Of a stretch of DNA of 27,952 nucleotides, positions 14,737-22,326 are shown piece after piece. How positions within the stretch are numbered: the first letter of the stretch is position 1; the number at the start of each line of letters is the position of its first letter. The DNA comes from an uncultured Clostridium sp. (GTDB lineage Bacteria > Bacillota > Clostridia > Lachnospirales > Lachnospiraceae), in the NCBI GenBank assembly GCA_947253885.1, contig CAMYAO010000022.1, positions 1 to 27,952 of the forward strand, written 5' to 3'. The position numbers and the translations under genes are program-made. The notes below the pieces were generated by a model that was not told where the DNA came from, made no database searches, and saw only the letters and a program-made list of their open reading frames with translations.

Positions 14737-15379
14737 GGAAAATCAAGGTGCCGACTACCAACAGCGAGGATACACCTTGCGCTATCAGATTCACTCAGGC
14801 GACACCGTCGATTCCCATTCCGAGCGAGGTCACAAAGAAAACATCGAGCACAACATTCAAGGTCGTCGAAAAAATCAGGAAATATAACGGCGTGCGGCTG
14901 TCTTCAAGTCCGTTGAATACTGCCGTTGCCGTATTATATAAAAACAGAAATAACAATCCTGCAATATAAATACGTAAATAAACCATCGTCGGATCAAAAA
15001 TATTCTCTGGCGTATGAATCATTTCCATCAGCGGACGGCATAACCATTCTCCGACTGCAGTGAGAAAAAGCGCGAGCATTGTCAGCGTGATCACTGCCGT
15101 ATGCACAGCCAAACGCATTCTTGTATGATGTCCGGACCCGAACAATCTTGCAATCACGACGGAGCAACCGATGCTGGAGCCTGTCGCAATTGCAACAAAT
15201 AAAACCGTGATCGGATATGCCGCACCTGTGGTAGCCAATGCCGAAACACCGAGAAATCTGCCAGCAACCACACTGTCCTCAATGTTATACATCTGTTGAA
15301 ATACCATGCTGAACATGAGCGGAATGACAAATCGAATGAACATTCGAAATGGTGACCCTTTTGTCATGTCGGTAATCAT
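14737..15379 (-). pseudogene. MATE-family efflux transporter, 5' part only, with nonsense codon
   Basis: The ATG at 15379 (GGAAG just upstream) opens MITDMTKGSPFRMFIRFVIP, then PLMFSMVFQQMYNIEDSVVAGRF at the first MATE helix. Membrane segments follow through about residue 194. At 14797-14795 a TGA interrupts IDGVA-stop-VNLIAQGVSSLL, where MATE proteins commonly have a tryptophan (GVAWAT...). A TGG-to-TGA change explains it. The frame then continues to VGTLIF before it meets the IS256 fragment at about 14737. About half of a normal 450-residue MATE protein remains, so the gene is dead. It belongs to the more GC-rich block that includes mgtE. Confidence 0.88.
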
Positions 15380-15433
15380 AAAATTTCTTCCTTTTCCCCT
15401 TCAAACCAAATTATTTTCATATACTCCTAATCC

Positions 15434-15461
15434 ATTATATCACTGTGATTTTCGGATGTAA
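15434..15461 (-). promoter_or_regulatory. promoter of the broken MATE gene
   Basis: On the minus strand the perfect -10 TATAAT (15439-15434) is preceded, after 16 bases, by TTACAT (15461-15456). It lies 55 bases upstream of the MATE start. Confidence 0.5.
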
Positions 15462-15487
15462 TACGAAATTCGTTATTTTGCATAAAT

Positions 15488-15532
15488 ATAACCATCAAAA
15501 ATTGTGCAATTCGCACAATGCCCGATGGTTAT
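15488..15532 (-). terminator. nested hairpin terminator after mgtE
   Basis: The outer arms ATAACCATC (15488-15496) and GATGGTTAT (15524-15532) are perfect. Inside, ATTGTGC and GCACAAT form a second stem which, on the minus strand, is followed directly by TTTTT. It lies about 60 bases after the mgtE stop and before the MATE promoter. Confidence 0.7.
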
Positions 15533-15592
15533 CATAAGATTACAAAGCGGTTACAATTACAACTTTATATTTGGAACCGAAGTTCTAAATTC

Positions 15593-16963
15593 TTACATCA
15601 GATACGGCAAGAACAGACTTGCCAAACCGAGAAAAATGAAAAATCCCAAAACATCCGTTGCGGTCGTTACAAAAATCGAGGAAGCAACCGCCGGATCTGC
15701 TTTCATTTTTGCCAAAATCAACGGAATCAAAAAGCCGAAAAATCCCGAAACAATCAGATTGCCGATCATTGCCAGTAAAACGATAATGCCGAGAAAATAA
15801 TTTCCGTAGATCAGACTCACGATAATAGCCGTCACAAGTCCGGTCGCGGCACCATTGATAATTCCGAGCAGGATTTCCTTGGAAAATGCACGCATTCCTT
15901 CATGAAATCTGATTTTTTTTTGTGCGAGCTGTCGCACCAAAATCGACATCGTCTGCGTTCCCGCATTTCCGCCCATACCGCTGACAATCGTCATAACCGC
16001 CGAAAGCGCAACCACCTGTGAAATCGTCGATTCAAACAATTTCACCGTCGCCGAAGCGAAAAATGCTGTCAAAAGATTGATCATCAGCCATGGCAAGCGC
16101 ATACGGATCGATTCGGAAAGTGTTGTATCCAGGTGCTCCTCCTTGGAAACGCCGGCCAATTGCAAAATATCCTCATCATACTCTTCAACGATGACATCGA
16201 TGATATCATCGACGGTGACAATTCCGAGAATTTGATTGCTTTTGCTAACAACCGGCAATGCCTTCAAGTCATATTTCGATACGACCTGGGCCGTGATCTC
16301 CTGGTCGGTTTCGGGTTCTACCGTCACGACCGATTCATTCATGATGGTATGAATCGGCACCTGCTTCGGTGATGTCAGCAAATCTCGCAAGTCGCAGGTT
16401 CCGATCAATCGCCGCTTTTCATCGACAACAAAAATCGTTTCGATAACCTCCGTTTTCGGTCCGATCTCACGGATCTTTTCCAATGCCTGCATGACCGTCA
16501 GATCTTTTCGGAGCGCAATGTATGCAGTCGTCATAATTCCGCCGGCGGAATCCTCCGGATATTGGAGCAGGTTGTTGATAATCCGCCGATCATCGGCTTT
16601 CATCAAATTCACTACCTGTTTCCTTCTTCCAATCGGAAAATCTCCAAGCAGATCGACGATATCATCCTTCTGCATGTATTGAAATGCCATCAGCAGACGC
16701 TCATTCGGTAGCATCGGCGCAATATGGAATCGTTCATGATCATCCGATTCCTCCAGCAACAACGCAAGCTCATCATTATCCAAAAGCGGAAGCAACTGAT
16801 CGAGCTCTTCATCCTCCAGATCGGCTACCTCCTGCGCAAAATCAATCGCATTTTGGGAATCGATAAATTCGGATAAGAGGACGGAATCCTTTTGTTCAAT
16901 CAATTGCTTCAGTCGTTTGAGCTTCTGTACCTGCCTCTCTTCAATCTCTGCATATCCTGACAT
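15593..16963 (-). CDS. mgtE: magnesium transporter MgtE
   Basis: A 456-aa Mg2+ channel of the inner membrane, of the normal family length. The cytoplasmic N domain (about 25-130) has the usual alternating acidic helices, and the signature PEDSAGGIM is at 136-144. Two CBS domains follow (about 145-200 and 205-262), the second ending GIVTVDDIIDVIVEE. The membrane domain (about 285-456) has five helices and the conserved SGMGGNAGTQT at 328-338, which lines the pore region. The ATG at 16963 has AAAAGGAGGGG at 16970-16980. Expected regulation is gating by Mg2+ bound between the N and CBS domains. I see no Mg2+ riboswitch in the 200 bases upstream. The gene is intact, unlike both neighbours. Its GC content and codon choice are visibly higher than in the surface operon. 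Confidence 0.97.
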   Translation of the reverse strand: MSGYAEIEERQVQKLKRLKQLIEQKDSVLLSEFIDSQNAIDFAQEVADLEDEELDQLLPLLDNDELALLLEESDDHERFHIAPMLPNERLLMAFQYMQKDDIVDLLGDFPIGRRKQVVNLMKADDRRIINNLLQYPEDSAGGIMTTAYIALRKDLTVMQALEKIREIGPKTEVIETIFVVDEKRRLIGTCDLRDLLTSPKQVPIHTIMNESVVTVEPETDQEITAQVVSKYDLKALPVVSKSNQILGIVTVDDIIDVIVEEYDEDILQLAGVSKEEHLDTTLSESIRMRLPWLMINLLTAFFASATVKLFESTISQVVALSAVMTIVSGMGGNAGTQTMSILVRQLAQKKIRFHEGMRAFSKEILLGIINGAATGLVTAIIVSLIYGNYFLGIIVLLAMIGNLIVSGFFGFLIPLILAKMKADPAVASSIFVTTATDVLGFFIFLGLASLFLPYLM

Positions 16964-17165
16964 GCGTTTCCCCTCCTTTTCCGTTCATTTTTTCAATGTC
17001 TGCTCAATTATCTTACTACATTTGGAACCGTACAGGCAACCGCGAAATATTCAGAATTTCCATGTTACTTCAAACTCTGTACAGCTTTTTCCGAATACGT
17101 CGCATATCATTTTATTCCGAATCGTGCTATCATGATGACATATTATATGTTCGGAAGGTGTATTT

Positions 17166-18566
17166 ATGAAATCGTTATTGCCTTATTTAAAACCCTATCG
17201 AAAAGAAAGCATCCTTGCACCGCTGTTCAAACTGGCGGAAGCCTCGATGGATCTGCTTGTGCCCTTGATCGTTGCATATATCATCAATCAAGGCATCGAT
17301 GTTGGGAAACGACCGCCGGTATTGATCGGCTTTGCCGCATTGCTGCTATTCGCTCTGCTCGGTATGGGATTTTCATTTATCGCCCAATGGTTCGCCACTA
17401 AAGCCAGTATCGGGTTTGCAACCGGACTGCGACAAGCCTTGTTCGATCATATCCAATCCCTTTCTTATTCGGAATTGGACCGAATCGGCTCCGATACGCT
17501 GATAACAAGGATGACCAGTGACCTGAATCAGATGCAGACCGGATTAAATCTGACCTTCCGTCTGGTGCTTCGAAGTCCTTTTATTGTATTTGGCGCCATT
17601 CTGATGGCATTTACCGTGGATGTGCCTTCCGCACTCATTTTCACAGGTGTGATCTCATTGCTTGCCGTCGTTGTATTCGGCATCATGCGACTGAGCATTC
17701 CTTTATATAAGAAAGCGCAGGGGGCACTCGATATCCTGTTGCGGAGAACCAGAGAAAATATGACCGGCGTGTGTGTCATCCGCGCATTTCGGAAAGAATT
17801 GGATGAGATCCGGGATTTTGATTCTGAAAATGAATTCTTGACGCGAATGAATCTGTTCGTCGGCCGTCTTGCGGCATTGATGAATCAGATGACCTTCATC
17901 CTGATCAATGCTGCTGCGATTTTGCTGATTCGCACTGGGGCTATCCGTGTCAATCTTGGACATATGCGTCAGGGAGATGTTGTCGCACTTTATAATTACA
18001 TGGCACAGATCACAGTCGAATTGATCAAATTGGCAAGTCTTATTATTACAATCAATAAATCGCTTGCTTGTGCTGGTCGAATCGAATTTGTATTTGAATT
18101 GCAAAGCACGATGGAATATCCAGACGCTTCTGAATCAGACACTAAATCACGAGCAGATGCTGCAATCGAATCAGGCGCCGCATCACGAGCAGAGCTTGCA
18201 GGCACTGCCCCAAATGCAGATATTGCAATCAATGTCGACCATGTCCATTTCACATATGCGGACGCCGGTGCGGAGGCATTAACCGACATTCATTTCCAAT
18301 TAAAAAGAGGTGAAACGCTCGGTGTGATCGGCGGAACCGGAAGCGGAAAATCGACGCTCGCATATCTTTTATGCCGTTTTTACGACCCTGACAAGGGAGA
18401 TATTTCCGCCTTCGGAATCCCCTTAAAAGCATTTTCGAATGATCCGGAGCAAAGCCTGATCATCAGAATTGGATTTGTTCCGCAAAAAGCGCAATTATTT
18501 GACGGCAGCATCTGAAGCAATCTGCTTTGGGGAGATCAAACTGCAGACACATTTTTGATTGATGCA
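17166..18566 (+). pseudogene. ABC exporter (fused permease-ATPase), nonsense-mutated and 3'-truncated
   Basis: The start MKSLLPYLKPYRKESILAP is that of a type IV multidrug-type ABC half-transporter. The six-helix membrane domain covers about 1-320. The Walker A GGTGSGKST is at about 390-398 and the Q-loop in RIGFVPQKAQLFDGSI. A TGA at 18513-18515 follows SI where the family has an arginine or similar (SI-R-SNLLWG). The frame continues SNLLWGDQTADTFLIDAN up to about 18566, where unrelated sequence begins. The signature motif, Walker B and H-loop are missing, so no active ATPase can be made. The ATG at 17166 has GGAAGGTG upstream, and an extended -10 (TGCTATCAT) lies at 17125-17133. The acidic, alanine-rich linker at about 320-360 is unusual. 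Confidence 0.88.
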
Positions 18567-18676
18567 AATTTTAACATTCCACCAAGCTTCTTATAGCAAT
18601 CGCCACAGATATGTCTATTTTCGCTAAGACGAGCTGCTGGCATGAGCATATTGCGCTCACAGATCGTACATTTCAT
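18567..18676 (-). pseudogene. N-terminal fragment of a small zinc-ribbon protein
   Basis: On the minus strand an ATG at 18676 opens MKCTICERNMLMPAARL, then RHICGDCYKKLGGML. Cysteine pairs at C3/C6 and C24/C27 are the pattern of a short zinc ribbon as found at the start of DUF4428-like proteins. The original sequence seems to end near 18567, where it meets the broken ABC gene; the reading runs on to a TGA at 18536-18538. It lies 32 bases downstream of the XRE gene and was probably co-transcribed with it. The function is unknown. Confidence 0.5.
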
Positions 18677-18708
18677 GTAATCACACTACTAACTCAACAC
18701 CTATATTA

Positions 18709-18924
18709 TTAGTCAGTATTTCTTTTTACATAAGTAAGTTCTATATCATAGCCAAGAGCTTCCATCATACTGATAAATGTTTTATTTACTACTCCATCTG
18801 GCTTTTTCATAACACGATTGACATATTGACCGGTTGTACCGATTGCTTCTCCAAGCTGTGCTTGTGTCATTCCGGCTTCAATACATTTTATTTTTACGTC
18901 AACTTCGATATTATTTTTTACCAT
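18709..18924 (-). CDS. small XRE-family transcriptional regulator, copy 1
   Basis: A 71-aa protein that is essentially one helix-turn-helix domain (IKCIEAGMTQAQLGEAIGTT, then GQYVNRVMKKPDGVV, about 11-47). The last segment, FISMMEALGYDIELTYVKRN, is a common tail in small Cro/XRE proteins. The start has GAGGAG 8 bases upstream. It differs from copy 2 (20836-21051) only in the last residues (RNTD against RSAD). It lies downstream of a recombinase remnant that ends in its own terminator, and upstream of a zinc-ribbon fragment. It probably regulates its own small operon or the element it came with. Confidence 0.9.
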   Translation of the reverse strand: MVKNNIEVDVKIKCIEAGMTQAQLGEAIGTTGQYVNRVMKKPDGVVNKTFISMMEALGYDIELTYVKRNTD

Positions 18925-19027
18925 ATTACATTCTCCTCAGTGTTACCATATACCACAAATCAGATAATTTATAACGATAGTCTACACTTTATTTCTTACC
19001 ATTTCAATCCTTTAACAAAACTTAGCA

Positions 19028-19056
19028 TAAAAAAAAGCAGAGACCTAAGCCCCTGC
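19028..19056 (-). terminator. terminator between recombinase and XRE gene, copy 1
   Basis: On the minus strand GCAGGG and CTCTGC form a 6-bp stem around 8 bases, followed by eight or more T. It ends the recombinase transcript upstream of the XRE gene. An identical structure occurs in copy 2. Confidence 0.7.
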
Positions 19057-19073
19057 CGCTAATCTACGTTCTG

Positions 19074-19641
19074 CTATCTTGTTAATTCCAATTCGAATTT
19101 TGCCTTAAATCTTACAATGAACTTATCATCGAAAACCTCGATTTGCTCAATGTACTTTCTAACCATTTTATCATCAAATTCCGTCAACTTTGGAGGCTGT
19201 TCTTGGATTAACTCTATGAGTTCATTTAGTCTTTCCTACCTTGGCAAGCTTCAATAATTCAGCTTGTTTTTCAGCGATCACCCTATTGATCTCTTCAATT
19301 TCATCAGAATTATCTTGTCCGATCGCCGCATAAACATTCTCTTGTAAAATGCTTAGCGTATCATCTTTACAGTGAACTGCTTCATTCATCGCGTCAATCG
19401 CAGCCTGCTGTAACTCTTCTTCCGGTATAGTCTGTGCATTACAAGCCTTTGGACCATGCTCAACTCTAGTGCAACATCTCCAAACCACCGAATGCGTCCC
19501 CCGGTTATTCCATACAATCCTTCGATAAATCTCTCCACATTTTTGAACATATACATATGCTTGAAAGTGCGTACCTGCTCGAATAAATTCTTCGTTTGGT
19601 TCCGTCACGACCGCTTGTCATATTTGCACGCCTTAAGATTT
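19074..19641 (-). pseudogene. large serine recombinase remnant, copy 1 (with internal deletion)
   Basis: C-terminal part of a large serine recombinase on the minus strand. The zinc-ribbon region QKCGEIYRRIVWNNRGTHS, then VVWRCCTRVEHGPKACNAQT, is followed by the coiled-coil segment EEINRVIAEKQAELLKLAK and, after a frame change, by LTEFDDKMVRKYIEQIEVF and the final ELELTR with TAG at 19074. Compared with copy 2 it lacks 94 bases around 19226-19230. It shares copy 2's extra A in the run before the zinc ribbon and the frame change after LLKLAK. The catalytic and recombinase domains are absent. It begins 13 bases after the VOC stop codon. Confidence 0.88.
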
Positions 19642-19654
19642 GTTTATTGCCCTT

Positions 19655-20107
19655 TTATAACGGTTGCATCATTTCAAGGATGATTCCATCTGGGTCTCTG
19701 AAATAAAACGCTCTGCTTTCCCCAAATCCATCTGCCCTGAAATCAAAATGCTGCGGTTCAGACAAACACTCCACATGATTTTCGATAAGGGTTTTGTAGA
19801 CAGAATCAATATCATCCGTGTAAAAGCATACTTCTGAGATAGATGTCGTAAACAAGTCTGATTGCTCTTTATGGATTTTGCTATCTACAAACTGAATCAG
19901 CTCAACTGGCGGTGCCTCAATAGCCTTGGAGCCATTCAAATAAGCAACTCTTGCTTTGCAATTTGCTCTACGAAACATTTTATCTGTTTCTTCGCCTTCC
20001 ATAAAAATTTCTCCTTGAAATTCAAGTCCAAGGATGTCTCTGTAGAAAGCAATCGAGCGATCCAAGTCAGAAACCGTTAATCCAACGTGATAAATTCTTC
20101 CAACCAT
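19655..20107 (-). CDS. VOC-superfamily (glyoxalase/bleomycin-resistance-like) protein
   Basis: A 150-aa single-chain protein with two beta-alpha-beta-beta-beta modules (about 4-75 and 88-148). It begins with the family pattern IYHVGLTVSDLDRSIAFYRD and ends FRDPDGIILEMMQP. Of the four usual metal ligands, H7, E69 (PVELIQF) and E145 (ILEMM) are visible. The second-module histidine position appears to be E92 (SEVCFYTDDID), so metal binding may be altered. The ATG at 20107 has AGGAGG 8 bases upstream. It lies between the two direct repeats, which suggests it is cargo that could be lost by recombination. The substrate is unknown. A lactoylglutathione lyase, dioxygenase or antibiotic-binding role cannot be told apart. 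Confidence 0.9.
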   Translation of the reverse strand: MVGRIYHVGLTVSDLDRSIAFYRDILGLEFQGEIFMEGEETDKMFRRANCKARVAYLNGSKAIEAPPVELIQFVDSKIHKEQSDLFTTSISEVCFYTDDIDSVYKTLIENHVECLSEPQHFDFRADGFGESRAFYFRDPDGIILEMMQPL

Positions 20108-20166
20108 CTTTATATCCTCCTGTTGAAATTTCCGTTTTTTTTATTCTATCACAAACAAACTGGAAG

Positions 20167-20298
20167 TTATAGTGCGATCTTTTTCCATTTTCTGATCTTA
20201 GTTCTAAATGTTCCGAATGGCGCAACCGTGTTAACGTGTATAAACTTGTATACTTCCCAGACCGCTGTTTTGGTTGCTTCATCGGCCCACTCTCTCAT
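20167..20298 (-). CDS. small ORF of 43 aa, unknown
   Basis: The minus-strand frame from the ATG at 20298 reads MREWADEATKTAVWEVYKF, then IHVNTVAPFGTFRTKIRKW and KKIAL. The composition is protein-like (tryptophans, mixed helix and strand), but I do not recognise it. AAGGAGAT lies about 17 bases upstream, too far for a strong site, so it may be the tail of a longer lost gene. A 71-aa frame overlapping it in another phase looks less protein-like. Confidence 0.35.
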   Translation of the reverse strand: MREWADEATKTAVWEVYKFIHVNTVAPFGTFRTKIRKWKKIAL

Positions 20299-20371
20299 AT
20301 GTTCTCAATGCTCTATCTCCTTAACTTCTAATTTTACGATGAGTTGGACTTACCTATTTATGTATATTTTG

Positions 20372-20803
20372 TTACTCTACTTCATAATCTTCATTTGTAA
20401 GAAGCACTGCAGGAGTATACTCACAAGATGGAATCATCTGCTTTATGACACTAAACCACTCTACAAAATATTCACTTGGACAGTAGAAATTAGTCTTTTC
20501 TCTATGCCCATCTTCAAATGTAGCAGTAATCTCTGTTGGTCCAATATCTGTTGCAAATAATTCATCTTCACTATAAAGATACCTCGGCAGCATTTCTGAC
20601 ACCTGATGATATAATTCCTTAAACAATGGACTTGTCGTCTTATAGCTCCACTTCCTGTAAATATTTATATCGCATTTGCTTTCGGAATGAGGTTTATATT
20701 CATAAGAGATAGAATCAGGAGCAATGATTAATTTATCTTCATATGCTTGATCCAAAGGCCCGTATCCAGATGTTCCCTTGATAACAATTCTTTTTATATC
20801 CAT
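20372..20803 (-). CDS. hypothetical protein, 143 aa
   Basis: I do not recognise a family. The protein is soluble, begins MDIKRIVIKGTSGYGPLDQA and is rich in acidic and aromatic residues (YEYKPHSESKCDINIYRKW, FYCPSEYFVEWFSVIKQMIP). No signal peptide or membrane helix is seen. The ATG at 20803 has AGGAGG 8 bases upstream, a good start. It lies 32 bases downstream of XRE copy 2 on the same strand, so the two are probably one operon. This is the counterpart position of the zinc-ribbon fragment behind XRE copy 1. A pairing of a regulator with a small partner could be a toxin-antitoxin-like unit, but nothing in the sequence proves it. Confidence 0.65.
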   Translation of the reverse strand: MDIKRIVIKGTSGYGPLDQAYEDKLIIAPDSISYEYKPHSESKCDINIYRKWSYKTTSPLFKELYHQVSEMLPRYLYSEDELFATDIGPTEITATFEDGHREKTNFYCPSEYFVEWFSVIKQMIPSCEYTPAVLLTNEDYEVE

Positions 20804-20835
20804 CCCATCAACCTCCTAACCCATAGAATATATCA

Positions 20836-21051
20836 TCAATCAGCACTTCTCTTTACATAAGTAAGCTCAATGTCATATCCAAGGGCTTCCATCATACTGA
20901 TAAATGTTTTATTTACTACTCCATCTGGCTTTTTCATAACACGATTGACATATTGACCGGTTGTACCGATTGCTTCTCCAAGCTGTGCTTGTGTCATTCC
21001 GGCTTCAATACATTTTATTTTTACGTCAACTTCGATATTATTTTTTACCAT
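20836..21051 (-). CDS. small XRE-family transcriptional regulator, copy 2
   Basis: A 71-aa helix-turn-helix protein, identical to copy 1 except near the C-terminus (KRSAD). The first about 175 bases of the gene and all the upstream DNA are the same as in copy 1. The end of the gene has diverged at the nucleotide level (for example, silent changes in the codons of the LGYDIELTYV stretch). This suggests that the border of the repeat, or a gene-conversion border, falls inside the gene. It is followed after 32 bases by the 143-aa hypothetical gene. Confidence 0.9.
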   Translation of the reverse strand: MVKNNIEVDVKIKCIEAGMTQAQLGEAIGTTGQYVNRVMKKPDGVVNKTFISMMEALGYDIELTYVKRSAD

Positions 21052-21862
21052 ATTACATTCTCCTCAGTGTTACCATATACCACAAATCAGATAATTTATA
21101 ACGATAGTCTACACTTTATTTCTTACCATTTCAATCCTTTAACAAAACTTAGCATAAAAAAAAGCAGAGACCTAAGCCCCTGCCGCTAATCTACGTTCTG
21201 CTATCTTGTTAATTCCAATTCGAATTTTGCCTTAAATCTTACAATGAACTTATCATCGAAAACCTCGATTTGCTCAATGTACTTTCTAACCATTTTATCA
21301 TCAAATTCCGTCAACTTTGGAGGCTGTTCTTGGATTAACTCTATTAGTTCATTAATTCTTTGCTTCATCCCTTCTTGTTGTGCATGCTTAACCAATAGCA
21401 GATGTTTTTCCTTCTGCAGTTCATCCATCTCGTCTGCACACTTTGCATAGTCTTTCCTACCTTGGCAAGCTTCAATAATTCAGCTTGTTTTTCAGCGATC
21501 ACCCTATTGATCTCTTCAATTTCATCAGAATTATCTTGTCCGATCGCCGCATAAACATTCTCTTGTAAAATGCTTAGCGTATCATCTTTACAGTGAACTG
21601 CTTCATTCATCGCGTCAATCGCAGCCTGCTGTAACTCTTCTTCCGGTATAGTCTGTGCATTACAAGCCTTTGGACCATGCTCAACTCTAGTGCAACATCT
21701 CCAAACCACCGAATGCGTCCCCCGGTTATTCCATACAATCCTTCGATAAATCTCTCCACATTTTTGAACATATACATATGCTTGAAAGTGCGTACCTGCT
21801 CGAATAAATTCTTCGTTTGGTTCCGTCACGACCACTTGTCATATTTGCACGCCTTAAGATTT
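20851..21862. repeat. direct repeat copy 2 (recombinase 3' part + XRE gene)
   Basis: 1012 bases matching 18724-19641 in the same orientation. This copy retains the 94 bases (about 21354-21450) missing from copy 1 and is continuous with further recombinase sequence up to 22326, so it is the more complete and probably the older copy. Confidence 0.93.
21155..21183 (-). terminator. terminator between recombinase and XRE gene, copy 2
   Basis: The same GCAGGG/CTCTGC stem and T-run as at 19028-19056, 18 bases after the recombinase stop. Confidence 0.7.
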
Positions 21863-22326
21863 CTTCTTGTACCTGCGCAAATATATCTCTAGGGATAATC
21901 GCTTCCTGGCTATCCTTTACATAATACTGTGGAACCGTACCATCGTTCTTAATTCTGGTCTTTTCAATAAAATCCGTTGTAATGGTTTTCTGTAAAAGCA
22001 CATCTCCGATATATTTTTCATTTTGAAGGATTCCTTGAATGGTGCTCAAGTGCCATTTGTACTTTTTGCCACCTGTTTGTATATGGTCACGCTCAAGTCC
22101 TTTTGCTATATCTCTAAAGCAAACTCCTTCCAAATATTCACGAAAAATTCTTTTTACAATCTTCGCTTCTTTGTTTATCTACAATCAGATTACCCTTGGC
22201 ATCCTTCGTATACCCCAGAAAATGTTCATGGTTTACCTGCACCTTCCCTTCCTGGTATCGGAACTGCAATTCCAGCTTCACGTTCTGCGAAAGCGATGCC
22301 AATTCCTGCTGTGCCAAAGAAGCCAT
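21201..22326 (-). pseudogene. large serine recombinase remnant, copy 2 (three frameshifts, no catalytic domain)
   Basis: Reading down the minus strand: MASLAQQELASLSQNVKLEL, then FRYQEGKVQVNHEHFLGYTK (end of the resolvase domain and linker). After a one-base shift near 22165, EAKIVKRIFREYLEGVCFRD and the recombinase domain follow (HLSTIQGILQNEKYIGDVLL). After an extra A in the run near 21766-21770, KCGEIYRRIVWNNRG and the zinc ribbon follow. After a third shift near 21460, GRKDYAKCADEMDELQKEK and the tail to ELELTR, TAG at 21201. All domains except the N-terminal catalytic one are represented. The protein cannot be made as one chain. At 22326 it meets another recombinase fragment in the opposite orientation. 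Confidence 0.9.

Larger units (their letters stand above)
18724..19641. repeat. direct repeat copy 1 (recombinase 3' part + XRE gene)
   Basis: 918 bases that match 20851-21862 almost base for base, apart from a 94-base deletion after 19226 and divergence in the last 40 bases of the XRE gene. Identity stops after CCTTAAGATTT at 19631-19641. The two copies lie in the same orientation, about 2.1 kb apart. Confidence 0.93.

Noticed and set aside
16964..17165. Mg2+ (M-box or ykoK-type) riboswitch upstream of mgtE
   Set aside because: Fewer than 200 bases separate mgtE from the divergent ABC gene, and I could not find the conserved multi-stem pattern or a terminator near the ribosome binding site.
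13397..18515. In-frame TGA codons in three genes (YafQ 2, MATE, ABC exporter) as a sign of TGA recoding
   Set aside because: The residues expected at the three sites differ (tryptophan in MATE, arginine-like in ABC, unclear in YafQ), and TGA is the true stop of the module 1 antitoxin (12582-12584). Two of the genes are also truncated, so ordinary nonsense mutation is simpler.
20067..20282. 71-aa open frame upstream of the VOC gene
   Set aside because: It overlaps the VOC start and ribosome binding site, and another frame (20167-20298) reads more like protein.
22196..22326. N-terminal extension of the plus-strand recombinase fragment
   Set aside because: This stretch is antisense to the linker region of the other recombinase (LGYTKDAKGNLIVD on the minus strand), and its plus-strand translation does not resemble the family.
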